Source: Methanoregula sp. (GTDB lineage: Archaea; Halobacteriota; Methanomicrobia; Methanomicrobiales; Methanospirillaceae). From it: DNA of 36,896 nucleotides. Both the position numbers and the translations under genes were made by a program. The notes under the pieces were generated by a model that was not told where the DNA came from, ran no database searches, and worked only from the letters and a program-made list of their open reading frames with translations. Shown in pieces: positions 6,084 through 14,275 of this stretch; the stretch's first letter is position 1, and each line of letters opens with the position of its first letter. The stretch covers positions 1 through 36,896 of the forward strand of contig JBAZQB010000012.1 of NCBI GenBank assembly GCA_041645435.1. Direction: 5' to 3'.

Positions 6084-6468
6084 CCCTCATTTATCCTTTG
6101 TCAGGGAAGCTGGTAATCAGGGTGTATGGGACCTAATGGAAAATTAGCCTGATTGGATAATTGGTGTTGGAAAGAATACTATCCTGAAAAAATGAAGGTA
6201 TATCTCTGCTATCAGGCGGTACAATAGTTAAATCAAGAATATGGATGTAACAGCCTCTCTATGCGAAGGATTTGAAATCAGGCAACAGATATAACAGCGA
6301 TTTTTCAGCGATAAAAAAATAGGGCTTTTTAGATCTCATGATCTTTACTTAAACGTGCAATCATTGTTTTGTCGAAAGTTGATCCTATTTCCCTTACTTA
6401 CCGCCCACCCGCCCAATTCATTATTTCCGGTCTCGCAGAAAGCCTAAACCATTTATCGGATTGTTACA
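6084..6468. other. Intergenic gap without recognisable gene
   Basis: This 385-bp AT-rich stretch separates the accessory module from the TPR gene. I see no integrase, tRNA, repeat copy or convincing frame. It marks the probable right edge of the 4007-6083 module, but no attachment-site duplication was found. Confidence 0.5.
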
Positions 6469-6813
6469 CTACCTGCCGCAGTACAGCTCGATTGCCCGCT
6501 CAATACAGGGAGATGCATCCATGTCGCGACCCAGTTTTTTCAGGCTCATCCCCTTATTGAACCAGGCATCTGCGTATAATGGATCGACTGCAATTACTTT
6601 CTCATAGTAGGTAACTGCGTTATCATACTGGTTGAGACAATCCAAACAATTGCCAAGCTCAACAAGTGCATGAGGGTAATGAGGCGAAATCTCAATTGCC
6701 CGCTGAAGGAACGTCACCGCATGCAGATATTCCCCCTCGTCTACTTTTTCACGTGCCTGTCGATAGAGATACTCCGCTTCCGGAGAGACACCATTCTTAC
6801 CAGACCTTGTCAT
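6469..6813 (-). CDS. Tetratricopeptide repeat protein (114 aa)
   Basis: The protein contains three consecutive TPR units: residues about 12-45 (AEYLYRQAREKVDEGEYLHA...AIEISP), 46-79 (HYPHALVELGNCLDCLNQYD...VIAVDP) and 80-113 (LYADAWFNKGMSLKKLGRDM...AIELY). Each carries the usual small/aromatic positions and ends with the P-type turn. Such repeats bind partner proteins; no enzymatic domain is present. The ATG is preceded on its strand by GGGAGGAAAAA, a strong ribosome site. It is transcribed divergently from the large PAS protein at 7018, with shared AT-rich promoter DNA between them, so it may serve the same signalling pathway. Its partner is unknown. Confidence 0.85.
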   Translation of the reverse strand: MTRSGKNGVSPEAEYLYRQAREKVDEGEYLHAVTFLQRAIEISPHYPHALVELGNCLDCLNQYDNAVTYYEKVIAVDPLYADAWFNKGMSLKKLGRDMDASPCIERAIELYCGR

Positions 6814-6945
6814 TTTTTCCTCCCGGTCTACAGAATTGCATTCGGCGTTTCTGTGACTGAAATGGAATTATCCAGTAGTTTTAATAAGAATTTGCACAAT
6901 AGAATCGCTACATAACTCTGCGATCATGGTCTGCCATGCAAATAT

Positions 6946-6986
6946 TTTTATAGTAAATATAGCATCACAATTCAAATTATTTTTAG
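6946..6986 (+). promoter_or_regulatory. AT-rich promoter region of the 7018 gene
   Basis: TTTTTATAGTAAATATA (about 6949-6965) and ATTATTTTTA (about 6977-6986) are TATA-like. The second is about 35 bases before the ATG at 7018 and is the better match to archaeal spacing. Confidence 0.35.
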
Positions 6987-7017
6987 CCTGTAATAGATAA
7001 TAACTATTGATACGTTC

Positions 7018-10000
7018 ATGGCAGCTTTTGATCAAGAGAAGGTCGATAAAATCAAGCAATATCTCCGGTGGCATCCCCGGGGCATGACTATCTCTGATCT
7101 CTCCTCCAAAACAAAGATGAACAGAAACATGGTGGCCAAGTATCTTGATCTGCTCCTCATTTCCGGCCAGGTGGAGATGCAGATCACCGGGGCTGCCAAG
7201 GTATATTTCCTCTCCCACCGGGTTCCGATTTCAGCAATGCTTGAATTTTCCTCCGATTATGTTATTGTGCTCGATACAGGACAGATAGTTATTCAGGTGA
7301 ACGAACCGGTTCTTAAATTTCTCAATGAAAAAAGAGAAGCACTCATCGGCAAAAAAATCAGCGAGATTACTAATCCTTTCTTCAGCTGCCTCCCAACACC
7401 AGAACCGGTTAAAAACGGGCAAATTGCCGAGGAAAAGATAACGGAAATGAGCAGTCTGCTTCATGGAGAGACATTTCATTTCAGAGTAAAGCAGGTGCCG
7501 ACAGCATTTGAAGACGGGGGCCAGGGGTTTACCTATCTTATCGAAGATATCACTGCTAAAAAAACCTCTGAAGAATCCTTAAAGATAAGCGAAGCACGGT
7601 ACCGTGGTATCGTTGAGGACCAGACTGAGTTCATCACGCGGTTCCACCCTGATGGCACCCTCACTTTCGTGAATGAGTCGTATGCCCGTTATCTCGGGAA
7701 AATACCCGCAGAACTTCTTGGCAGGTTCCACATACCCGGGATTAATGATGAAGATTTAGTTATGCTGAACCAGGCACTTCAGTCCCTTGATAAGGAACAT
7801 CCTGTTACGACTATAGACTGCCGGGTGTCGGACCCGTCCGGCCGGGTCTGCTGGAATCTCTGGACTATCCGTGCGCTTTTTGACGATAAAGGAATGGTCC
7901 ATGAGTACCAGGGTGTGGGACGGGATAACACCGAGAAACGTGAGGCTGCAGCAAAGATCAACAATTACATCAAAATAATGGAATTCCTCTCGCAGACCGG
8001 AAAGGCATTCATGGACATGGGTGAAGGCGATGACATCTATGCATACGTTGCGCAGCAGGTTTATTCTCTCGCACCGGGATTTTTAGTATGGGTAGGTTAC
8101 TTAGACGAACCGAACCAGAAACTCATTCTCAAAAGCGTTGTTGGAAATCCGATTGCCCTCGATACGATGCAGCAGCTCACCGGGATGAAGGTAGCGGATA
8201 TGACCTTTCCCATCAATAAGGCTGACACGGCGGAGCTCATCCGGCACCGGCGACTTGTAAAAACTCCCCCTCTCTTTCGGCTCCTCCACATGCAGGTTCC
8301 CGATGAGAGATGCAGGCAGATCGAAGAAGCTGCGGGTGGCATCGAGTCCTACCTGATGGGACTCGTCTCCAAGGGAAGGATTCTTGGCGATGTCGGCATA
8401 AGCCTTCAGAGCGGTTCCGAGCTGCCGAACCGGGAACTGATCGAGGCGTTCATCCGGCAGGCTGCGATTGCGATCGACAGGAAGATTGCCGAAGATGCAC
8501 TGAAAAAGAGCGAGCAGCAGTACCGCAGTGTGATCGATAATATCCAGGATATCTTTTACCGGACTGACCGTGACGGAAACCTGATCATGGCAAGCCCCAG
8601 CTGGGCACATATTCTTGGATACCGATCCCTTGACGAATGTATTGGCAGGAATATTGCGGATACTTTTTACCAGGAGCCGGCGAAACGAAAGGAGTTCCTC
8701 GATGCTGTTTGCCGGTATGGGGAGGTCCGGGATTATGAAGTAGTGCTGAAACGAAAGGATGGCACTCCCCTGTTCGTTGCTGTGAGCAGCCATCAGTACT
8801 ATGACGAATCCGGTGATGTTCTCGGCATTGAAGGGATTATACGGGACGTCACCGAGCGACACGCGGCAGCAGAGAAAATCAGGAATCATATTGCCCAGAT
8901 AAAATTTTTTTCCCGAAAACTGCAGGAGTTCATAGAACTGCCCCCGGCATCCGATATTTACTTAAAAATCGCTACAGATCTGCATTCACTCGTTCCGGAT
9001 GCGATGATCATTGTCAACTCCCATGACAATACAACCGGGAATCTCACGGTCAGGTCTATTCTCAGCGATGCCGATCGTGATAAATGCACGCAACATCTCG
9101 GGCGGGTCCCTCTTGGCCTGAGCATGAGGTTGGATTATGCTGCCATCGAAGGTTTACGTGAGGGACGACTCCATAAATTGCCGCTGTCTCTGTTTGAATT
9201 ATGTTTCAGGCAGATTCCGGAAGATATCTGCAAAAAAATTGCCGCATCCGTCAACATGGGGGACTTTTATTCAATAGGGTTTGTGCAGGGAGACGAGATC
9301 TACGGGAACGCAACGATCTGTCTCTATAAGGGTTCCGCTATTCAAAACCTGCCGCTTATCGAGACCTATGCATTCCAGGCCTCGATTGCACTCCAGCGGC
9401 GGGTTGCCGAAGATGCGCTCAAAGAGAGCGAGAGGAAACGTGCAGAAGATGCATTGAAGAACAGTGAGAACTATTTATTGAAAATTTTCAACTCCACGCA
9501 GTCCGGACTCGTGGTCATCGATCCGGAGACGCATGCGATCTTCGATGCCAATTCCACCGCTGCAGAACTGATCGGAACTGACAAAAATTCCATTGTCGGT
9601 TCAATCTGTAAAAAATGGTTCTGTCCCACAGAAAATGATCTGTGCCCGGTCATGGATCTCGGACAGCAGCTTGTCCGTTCGGAAGGTGTACTGAACACTA
9701 TCAAAGGAGAGAAGCGCTCCATACTCAGAACCGTTGTCCCTGTGCAGCTGGGGGAACATGAATATTTTCTTGAGAGTTTTGTTGATATCACGGAGCGTAA
9801 AAAGGCGGAAGAGGCGCTCCGGGAAAGCGAACGAAAATTCCGGGCGATCATCGATCACTCATACCAGTTCATCGGCCTGATGAAGACCGATGGGACCCTT
9901 ATCGAAGCAAACCGGTCTGCACTGGACTGTTGCGGGATACATGCATCGGACGTGGTAGGGAAACCATTCTGGGACACTCCGTGGTGGAGCCATTCGGAAG

Positions 10001-11811
10001 AACTTCAGGATCGGTTACGGGATGCCGTATCAAGGGCCGCTGCTGGGGAATTCGTACGGTTTGAGGCTACGCATCCCACAGCTGACGGGCATCTGATAAA
10101 CGTGGATTTTTCCCTTAAGCCCGTTCTGGATGATCAGGGCGGTATATTATATCTGATACCGGAAGGTCGGGACATCACCGAACGTAAAATTGTTGAAAAA
10201 GCCCTTCAGGAGAGCGAGGAGCGACTCAGTGGCGTTGTTAAGAATGCACCAATAGGTATTGCATTCTCCGACAGTCATTCCGGAGTTATTGAGTATATCA
10301 ATCCGGAATTTGTGAAGATATTAGGGTACACCCTTGACAGTAACCCGAATATGGCCGACTGGTTCGAACAGATGTATCCCGACCCTGAATACCGTCAGAA
10401 GTTATATGAAATCTGGATGAATGACATGCGCAGACTCGCCGGGAAGAATACCTATACAGATAATATATTCCGGGTTCGCTGCAAGGACGGGTCTGACAAG
10501 GACATCCGGTGGAGGGTAGTTCACTTCACGAACGGAAAAGCACTTACGATAACTGAAGATTTCTCAGGACGCAAGAAAGCCGAAGAAGCGCTTAAAGAGA
10601 GTGAGAAGAAATTCCGGGATATTGCCGAAATGCTGCCTCAATCGGTCTGGGAATGTGATGTTGGAGGAAATCTCACCTTTGCCAACCGACGCAGTTTTGA
10701 CATGTACCGTTATGATCTGGAAGACTTGGACAATGGTGTGACAATATGGCAGATGATGCATCCCAATGACCGGGATAGAGTGAAAAAGGAAGTTTTTCAG
10801 GGTTTCAATCACGGCCCTCAGGAATTCCCTGAACTCTATCACTATACTGCGTTACGCAAGGATGGGAGCTCATTCCCTATAGAAATCTATGCAACACTTG
10901 TTGTCCGTAAGGACCAGATCGTGGGAATGCGGGGTATCGGGATCGACATCACTGAGCGCAGGAAGGCCGAAGAAGCGCTCCGTGAGAGCGAGAAGAGATT
11001 CCACGATCTTGCCGAGATGCTGCCCCAGAACGTCTGGGAATGTGATGCACAGGGAAATCTCACCTTTGCCAACCAACGCAGTCTAGAAATGTACCGCTAC
11101 GATCCGGAAGATCTGGACACGGGACTGACCATCTGGCAGATGATCCATCCCGGTGACCGGGAACGGGTGTTTAATGACTTTGTTGAGGGATTAATGCATG
11201 AACCGAAAAAGTTCCCTGAATGCCACGAATTTACTGCATTGCGGAAGGACGGCAGCACATTTCCCCTGCTGGTGTATCATGTTCCGATTGTCCATGATAA
11301 TAAAATCACCGGCATGAGAGGTATCGGGATTGATATCACAGATCGCAAACTGGCTGAAGAAGCGCTGCGCCAGAGCGAAGCGCGCCTGTATACCATTTTA
11401 CACAGTTCCCCTATTCCGAAATATGTCATCGGTTCAGATTATCGCGTCATGTACTGGAATAAGGCACTTGAAGAATTCAGTGGCATTAAAGCTCAGGATA
11501 TAATCGGGACAACCCGGCGATGGCAGGCAATCTCTGACCCCGTACGGCCGTGCCTGGCTGATCTCATGATTGATGGGAATATGGAATCTGTTCAGGAATG
11601 GTATATGAAAAAAATTATCCCGTCCAAGTTTATGGAGGGGGCCGTTGAGATGACCGACTTTTTCCCTCATGCAGGTGAAGGAGGGAAATGGCTGCATCAT
11701 ACTGCTGTTGCCATCAAAGACGGGAAGGGCAATATCCTTGGAGCGGTTGAGACTATTGAGGATATCACTGACCGGCATCATCTTGAGAAATTAAAATTCA
11801 ATTCCTTCTGA
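7018..11811 (+). CDS. Winged-HTH multi-PAS/GAF sensory protein without kinase domain (1597 aa)
   Basis: Residues about 8-68 form a winged helix-turn-helix (KIKQYLRWHPRGMTISDLSS then a MNRNMVAKYLDLLLISGQ recognition region and wing). These are followed by a chain of PAS domains at roughly 72-180, 195-310, 500-620, 830-940, 945-1060, 1065-1185, 1190-1315, 1318-1442 and 1445-1590. GAF-like regions lie near 320-490 and 630-800. Most PAS units end in the (D/E)DITERK-type linker. No histidine kinase, cyclase or methyl-accepting domain is present, and the protein ends abruptly after EDITDRHHLEKLKF. The architecture suggests a DNA-binding sensor in which PAS/GAF ligands control the N-terminal HTH, or a truncated sensor whose output domain was lost. 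The two PAS units at about 1190 and 1318 are near duplicates. Cytoplasmic; no membrane span seen. Confidence 0.85.
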   Translation: MAAFDQEKVDKIKQYLRWHPRGMTISDLSSKTKMNRNMVAKYLDLLLISGQVEMQITGAAKVYFLSHRVPISAMLEFSSDYVIVLDTGQIVIQVNEPVLKFLNEKREALIGKKISEITNPFFSCLPTPEPVKNGQIAEEKITEMSSLLHGETFHFRVKQVPTAFEDGGQGFTYLIEDITAKKTSEESLKISEARYRGIVEDQTEFITRFHPDGTLTFVNESYARYLGKIPAELLGRFHIPGINDEDLVMLNQALQSLDKEHPVTTIDCRVSDPSGRVCWNLWTIRALFDDKGMVHEYQGVGRDNTEKREAAAKINNYIKIMEFLSQTGKAFMDMGEGDDIYAYVAQQVYSLAPGFLVWVGYLDEPNQKLILKSVVGNPIALDTMQQLTGMKVADMTFPINKADTAELIRHRRLVKTPPLFRLLHMQVPDERCRQIEEAAGGIESYLMGLVSKGRILGDVGISLQSGSELPNRELIEAFIRQAAIAIDRKIAEDALKKSEQQYRSVIDNIQDIFYRTDRDGNLIMASPSWAHILGYRSLDECIGRNIADTFYQEPAKRKEFLDAVCRYGEVRDYEVVLKRKDGTPLFVAVSSHQYYDESGDVLGIEGIIRDVTERHAAAEKIRNHIAQIKFFSRKLQEFIELPPASDIYLKIATDLHSLVPDAMIIVNSHDNTTGNLTVRSILSDADRDKCTQHLGRVPLGLSMRLDYAAIEGLREGRLHKLPLSLFELCFRQIPEDICKKIAASVNMGDFYSIGFVQGDEIYGNATICLYKGSAIQNLPLIETYAFQASIALQRRVAEDALKESERKRAEDALKNSENYLLKIFNSTQSGLVVIDPETHAIFDANSTAAELIGTDKNSIVGSICKKWFCPTENDLCPVMDLGQQLVRSEGVLNTIKGEKRSILRTVVPVQLGEHEYFLESFVDITERKKAEEALRESERKFRAIIDHSYQFIGLMKTDGTLIEANRSALDCCGIHASDVVGKPFWDTPWWSHSEELQDRLRDAVSRAAAGEFVRFEATHPTADGHLINVDFSLKPVLDDQGGILYLIPEGRDITERKIVEKALQESEERLSGVVKNAPIGIAFSDSHSGVIEYINPEFVKILGYTLDSNPNMADWFEQMYPDPEYRQKLYEIWMNDMRRLAGKNTYTDNIFRVRCKDGSDKDIRWRVVHFTNGKALTITEDFSGRKKAEEALKESEKKFRDIAEMLPQSVWECDVGGNLTFANRRSFDMYRYDLEDLDNGVTIWQMMHPNDRDRVKKEVFQGFNHGPQEFPELYHYTALRKDGSSFPIEIYATLVVRKDQIVGMRGIGIDITERRKAEEALRESEKRFHDLAEMLPQNVWECDAQGNLTFANQRSLEMYRYDPEDLDTGLTIWQMIHPGDRERVFNDFVEGLMHEPKKFPECHEFTALRKDGSTFPLLVYHVPIVHDNKITGMRGIGIDITDRKLAEEALRQSEARLYTILHSSPIPKYVIGSDYRVMYWNKALEEFSGIKAQDIIGTTRRWQAISDPVRPCLADLMIDGNMESVQEWYMKKIIPSKFMEGAVEMTDFFPHAGEGGKWLHHTAVAIKDGKGNILGAVETIEDITDRHHLEKLKFNSF

Positions 11812-11962
11812 CTGACACTCGGCAGATCTTTTTTCAAACCTGTACCACGATAAACATCAAGAGTGACAGTCACCCGCTTAAGGAACGTCGTAAATCCGGG
11901 CTGTTATTTCACCCCACGCATGAATGAATTCCTATATTCTTATGATACCGTGTGAGGAATTT

Positions 11963-12048
11963 TATCCTGCCCCTTCCGGAATAAATTATCCTGCCGTTGG
12001 AACGGTATATAATCAGTCTTAAAGAGAAAATATCCTGCATGGGGGGAG
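11963..12048 (+). promoter_or_regulatory. Three TATCCTGC direct repeats, TATA box and ribosome site before the 12063 mini-gene
   Basis: TATCCTGC occurs at 11963-11970, 11987-11994 and 12031-12038. GTATATAA at about 12005-12012 is a good archaeal TATA box, and GGGGGGAGGT precedes the ATG at 12063 by about 15 bases. The repeats flanking the TATA box look like regulator sites. Confidence 0.4.
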
Positions 12049-12062
12049 GTCGTCAATTTTGA

Positions 12063-12170
12063 ATGAGTTCTTGGTTCGGCGAGGTCGGGATGGCGGCGCT
12101 GCTGGCGCAGGTGGTGGATGCGGCGACAGCGCAGCAGGTGATTGGGGTAATTTCTACCACTATACTATAA
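12063..12170 (+). pseudogene. Internally deleted relic/mini-gene of the 5496 membrane protein (35 aa)
   Basis: The frame reads MSSWFGEVGMAALLAQVVDA and then ATAQQVIGVIS. Bases 12072-12107 match 5754-5789, and the sequence then jumps to the equivalent of 6021 onward. The join lies at a CTGGCG hexamer that occurs at both ends of the missing part (5784-5789 and 6015-6020). The loss is 231 bp, exactly 77 codons, so the frame is preserved. A TATA box and purine-rich ribosome site precede it, so a 35-residue product could still be made. I call it a relic because most of the membrane segments are gone, but expression cannot be excluded. Confidence 0.7.
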
Positions 12171-12269
12171 CATAGATGAATAAACCGGTTAAAAATTTCC
12201 CATCTCTTTTTTTATCCCATCTGATATACCAACTGATTTAAATCGTGTGCGATAATACATTGCATAACG

Positions 12270-12683
12270 ATGATTGACCCCATCACCGCAGAGCAGATCT
12301 TCGATGCAGCAATCCGGATACAGGTTTGCCAGGAAAAATCCCTGGAAGTTGATTTTTTCCCGGACCGGGTCCGGGTGCGTCTGCCCCCAAAGCGGGTGCT
12401 GGCCCAATTCTGCTCGGTGCCGATGTCAAAAATGACTGCCATCCTTTCAGAGATGGAGCAGAATCAACTGATCGGTACGGAACAACGCGGGGGGATGTGG
12501 GCCACCCCGCCCGGAAACCGGATCATTGCTGACTGTCTTGCAGGGAAATACCGGAAAGAAGCTGAGGCCGTGCTCGGGCCGGTAGTGCTGGAAACACTCC
12601 TCCGGCGCCTGTCAGAGAATCTGGTCTTAAAGGACGGGGATGAAAATGAGTATCCACGCCTCTGTCAGAGACACATGGAATAG
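12270..12683 (+). CDS. Putative winged-helix DNA-binding protein (137 aa)
   Basis: The protein begins MIDPITAEQIFDAAIRIQ. The central section has the rhythm of a winged helix: PPKRVLAQFCSVPMSKMTAI as helix-turn-helix, ILSEMEQNQLIGTEQR as the following helix and strand, and GGMWATPPGNRII as the wing. A C-terminal helical region (GKYRKEAEAVLGPVVLETLL) could mediate dimerisation. It is probably a small transcription regulator, although no named family is recognised. TTTAAAT at about 12237 lies some 30 bases upstream of the ATG, so the message would be almost leaderless. It follows the 12063 relic and precedes the second repeat copy. Confidence 0.55.
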   Translation: MIDPITAEQIFDAAIRIQVCQEKSLEVDFFPDRVRVRLPPKRVLAQFCSVPMSKMTAILSEMEQNQLIGTEQRGGMWATPPGNRIIADCLAGKYRKEAEAVLGPVVLETLLRRLSENLVLKDGDENEYPRLCQRHME

Positions 12684-12687
12684 GGGG

Positions 12688-12955
12688 TCAGGATCCTGAG
12701 GACAAATAAGCCCTGTACGGGCTCCTTTTCCCGTCCCGGCAACCCCGTCAATACCGGAAAACCCCGCAAAATCCTTCTTTTCTGATCCTGTGGAAAATAC
12801 GTTCAATTTTCGCTCCGATTACCCAAATCAGGGCGGAAACGCCCTCACCTGATGGCCGCTAACGGGCATTAAACTGAGGCAAATTTCACCACCTGGTTTA
12901 CCCCATCCGGGCCTGGTAAACCCTGCCGGAACGCGAATGTGAAGGTCGGTTTTTC
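12688..12955 (+). repeat. Dispersed structured repeat, copy 2
   Basis: This copy is closely similar to 19858-20130 and more distantly to 445-690, and lies in the same orientation. It contains AGCCC-TGTAC-GGGCT near 12708-12722 and GGGCG-GAAA-CGCCC at 12831-12844. A hairpin at 12852-12869 has pairs ATG/CAT and CCG/CGG around loop CTAA, with one G-G mismatch. A perfect 8-bp inverted repeat, GGTTTACC and GGTAAACC, lies near 12894-12921, followed by the GCCGGAACGCGAAT tail. It forms the left border of the two-component island. Confidence 0.8.
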
Positions 12956-13139
12956 CGGGGTAAATCAGAAAAGGGTAATTTATATTGTTAGTCGATATAA
13001 GCCGGTCGCGGAGCAGTGCGAGCATGGCGAAGCTGTGCGACGCGGGCAACGGGGGCGGCGATTTCCTGCTGCTGTTCATTACATGCTGGTGACGCTCTAT
13101 CATGTTCGTCTCCACGGGCTTATCGCCCGTTCCGCTCAC
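12828..13139 (-). CDS. Doubtful hypothetical protein running into repeat copy 2 (103 aa)
   Basis: A GTG at 13139 on the leftward strand follows GGAGGTGA with about four bases of spacing. The product would begin VSGTGDKPVETNMIERHQHV, continue through a Pro/Ser segment and MLALLRDRLISTNN, and then be extended by about 40 residues encoded by the opposite strand of the repeat. No domain is recognised. The fixed ribosome site favours translation; the dependence of the C-terminus on repeat DNA argues that the present end is accidental. Confidence 0.25.
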   Translation of the reverse strand: MSGTGDKPVETNMIERHQHVMNSSRKSPPPLPASHSFAMLALLRDRLISTNNINYPFLIYPGKTDLHIRVPAGFTRPGWGKPGGEICLSLMPVSGHQVRAFPP

Positions 13140-13269
13140 ATCACCTCCCTTGTTTTCCGGATTGCCCTGTTGATACGATGACGCCCCTGGCTTGTCGCAC
13201 GGCTCCGGCGCCAGCGGTTGCAAGAGCGCACTCCTCGCATTTCGCAAGCGAAAAGCTCGTCGCTGTGTA

Positions 13270-13551
13270 ATGAATAATTACGGAATTCCGGAAGGACGAA
13301 CGGGGACTATCACCATTCACGGAAGACGGGAAGATAAAAAAAATGTCTTTACTATCGGGGACGATAGCATCGGGCTGCCTCCGGGCACCGATTGGAAAAA
13401 CCCACGTTCGCTCGGGCTGAAGATCGTCTCCCTGCTGGTGCAGCAGGCCCGGGGCACCATCGGGCTGCTGCCGCGAAAGGGCACGGTCTTCCGGATTACG
13501 CTTGAAGAACAGCCGAATATTCCGGTTCATGCGGTTTCCGATGTGAACTGA
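13270..13551 (+). pseudogene. Fragment of a histidine kinase ATP-binding (HATPase) domain
   Basis: The frame carries YGIPEGRTGTITIHGR, then FTIGDDSIGLPPGTDW (equivalent to the DNGIGLP G1 box), then SLGLKIVSLLVQQARGTIGL (G2 region) and a GTVFRITLEEQ end. These are the last 90 or so residues of a HisKA_2/HWE-type kinase. The N-box, the phospho-accepting histidine region and all sensor domains are missing. The G1 box reads DDSIGLP rather than DNGIGLP, which also points to decay. It faces the response regulator gene at 14110 and may be the leftover of a kinase that once paired with it. Confidence 0.75.
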
Positions 13552-13651
13552 TCCTGTGGAGTATTATGCTGGCACATGCTGCTGAAACATGGAGTATTTA
13601 TCCTGAGTGATCAGGATCGTGCCCATGGATGTCATAACAACCTACCCTGTG

Positions 13652-14110
13652 TCATGGAGGGGGAGATCCCCTTCCGGAATCTGCCTGCTGCAATACCCGT
13701 ATTGTTTCCTCGTATTCCTTCAGCTGCCGTTCGATCCCGGCACTATGCAGTGCAATCTCGACTGCGATCTCGATCTGCATATCGTTATAGGGTTTGAAGA
13801 TGAAGCCGGAAGGACTGGTTTTTTTTGCCCGATCGACAATCGTCCTGGAAGTATATGCCGTGGCATAAATGATGGGGATACCCCACCGTGACCGGATCTC
13901 GCCACCGGCAGTAATCCCGTCCATCTCACCGGTCAGGTTGATATCCATCAACACGAGGTCCGGGCGTTTTTCTCCGGCAAGCCGGATCGCTCCTTCGCCG
14001 GAATTTGCAATGCCGGGAACATCGTACCCGAACCCGGTCAGGATCTCCAGCAGATCCTGGGCCACCAGCAGTTCATCCTCAACAACAAGGATTTGTGGTT
14101 TTCCATTCAT
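13652..14110 (-). CDS. Response regulator with stand-alone receiver domain (152 aa)
   Basis: The receiver domain fills residues about 5-125. It begins QILVVEDELLVAQDLLEIL with the acidic pair E11/D12, has the phospho-acceptor in DLVLMDINL, the conserved Thr/Ala in PIIYATAY and the Lys in FIFKPYND. A short helical tail and a Pro-rich end follow; no DNA-binding or enzymatic output is present. The protein probably relays or buffers phosphate from PAS histidine kinases, plausibly the 1699-residue kinase encoded just upstream on the same strand. Its ATG overlaps the stop of a kinase remnant as ATGA, so it was once translationally coupled to another kinase. Confidence 0.9.
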   Translation of the reverse strand: MNGKPQILVVEDELLVAQDLLEILTGFGYDVPGIANSGEGAIRLAGEKRPDLVLMDINLTGEMDGITAGGEIRSRWGIPIIYATAYTSRTIVDRAKKTSPSGFIFKPYNDMQIEIAVEIALHSAGIERQLKEYEETIRVLQQADSGRGSPPP

Positions 14111-14205
14111 ATGACATTCACGCCTGATTTATCGGATTCTGCAGTCCGTGGAACATGAATTGTGATTGTCGTTCCGCTCCTCCCCTCCGGGTATGGCCGG
14201 TTATA
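14107..14205 (-). pseudogene. C-terminal remnant of a second histidine kinase upstream of the response regulator
   Basis: Leftward frame RPYPEGRSGTTITIHVPR continues to a stop that overlaps the response regulator start as ATGA. The SGTTITIHVPR motif is the typical last strand of a HATPase domain. The frame is interrupted by a stop just upstream, and nothing else of the kinase is recognisable. Confidence 0.55.
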
Positions 14206-14275
14206 TCACTCGTGCGAAGACCCCGGCCGGGACGAACCTGAAAACGATCGTTCCCCCGGTGAATGGCCGTCCGGT

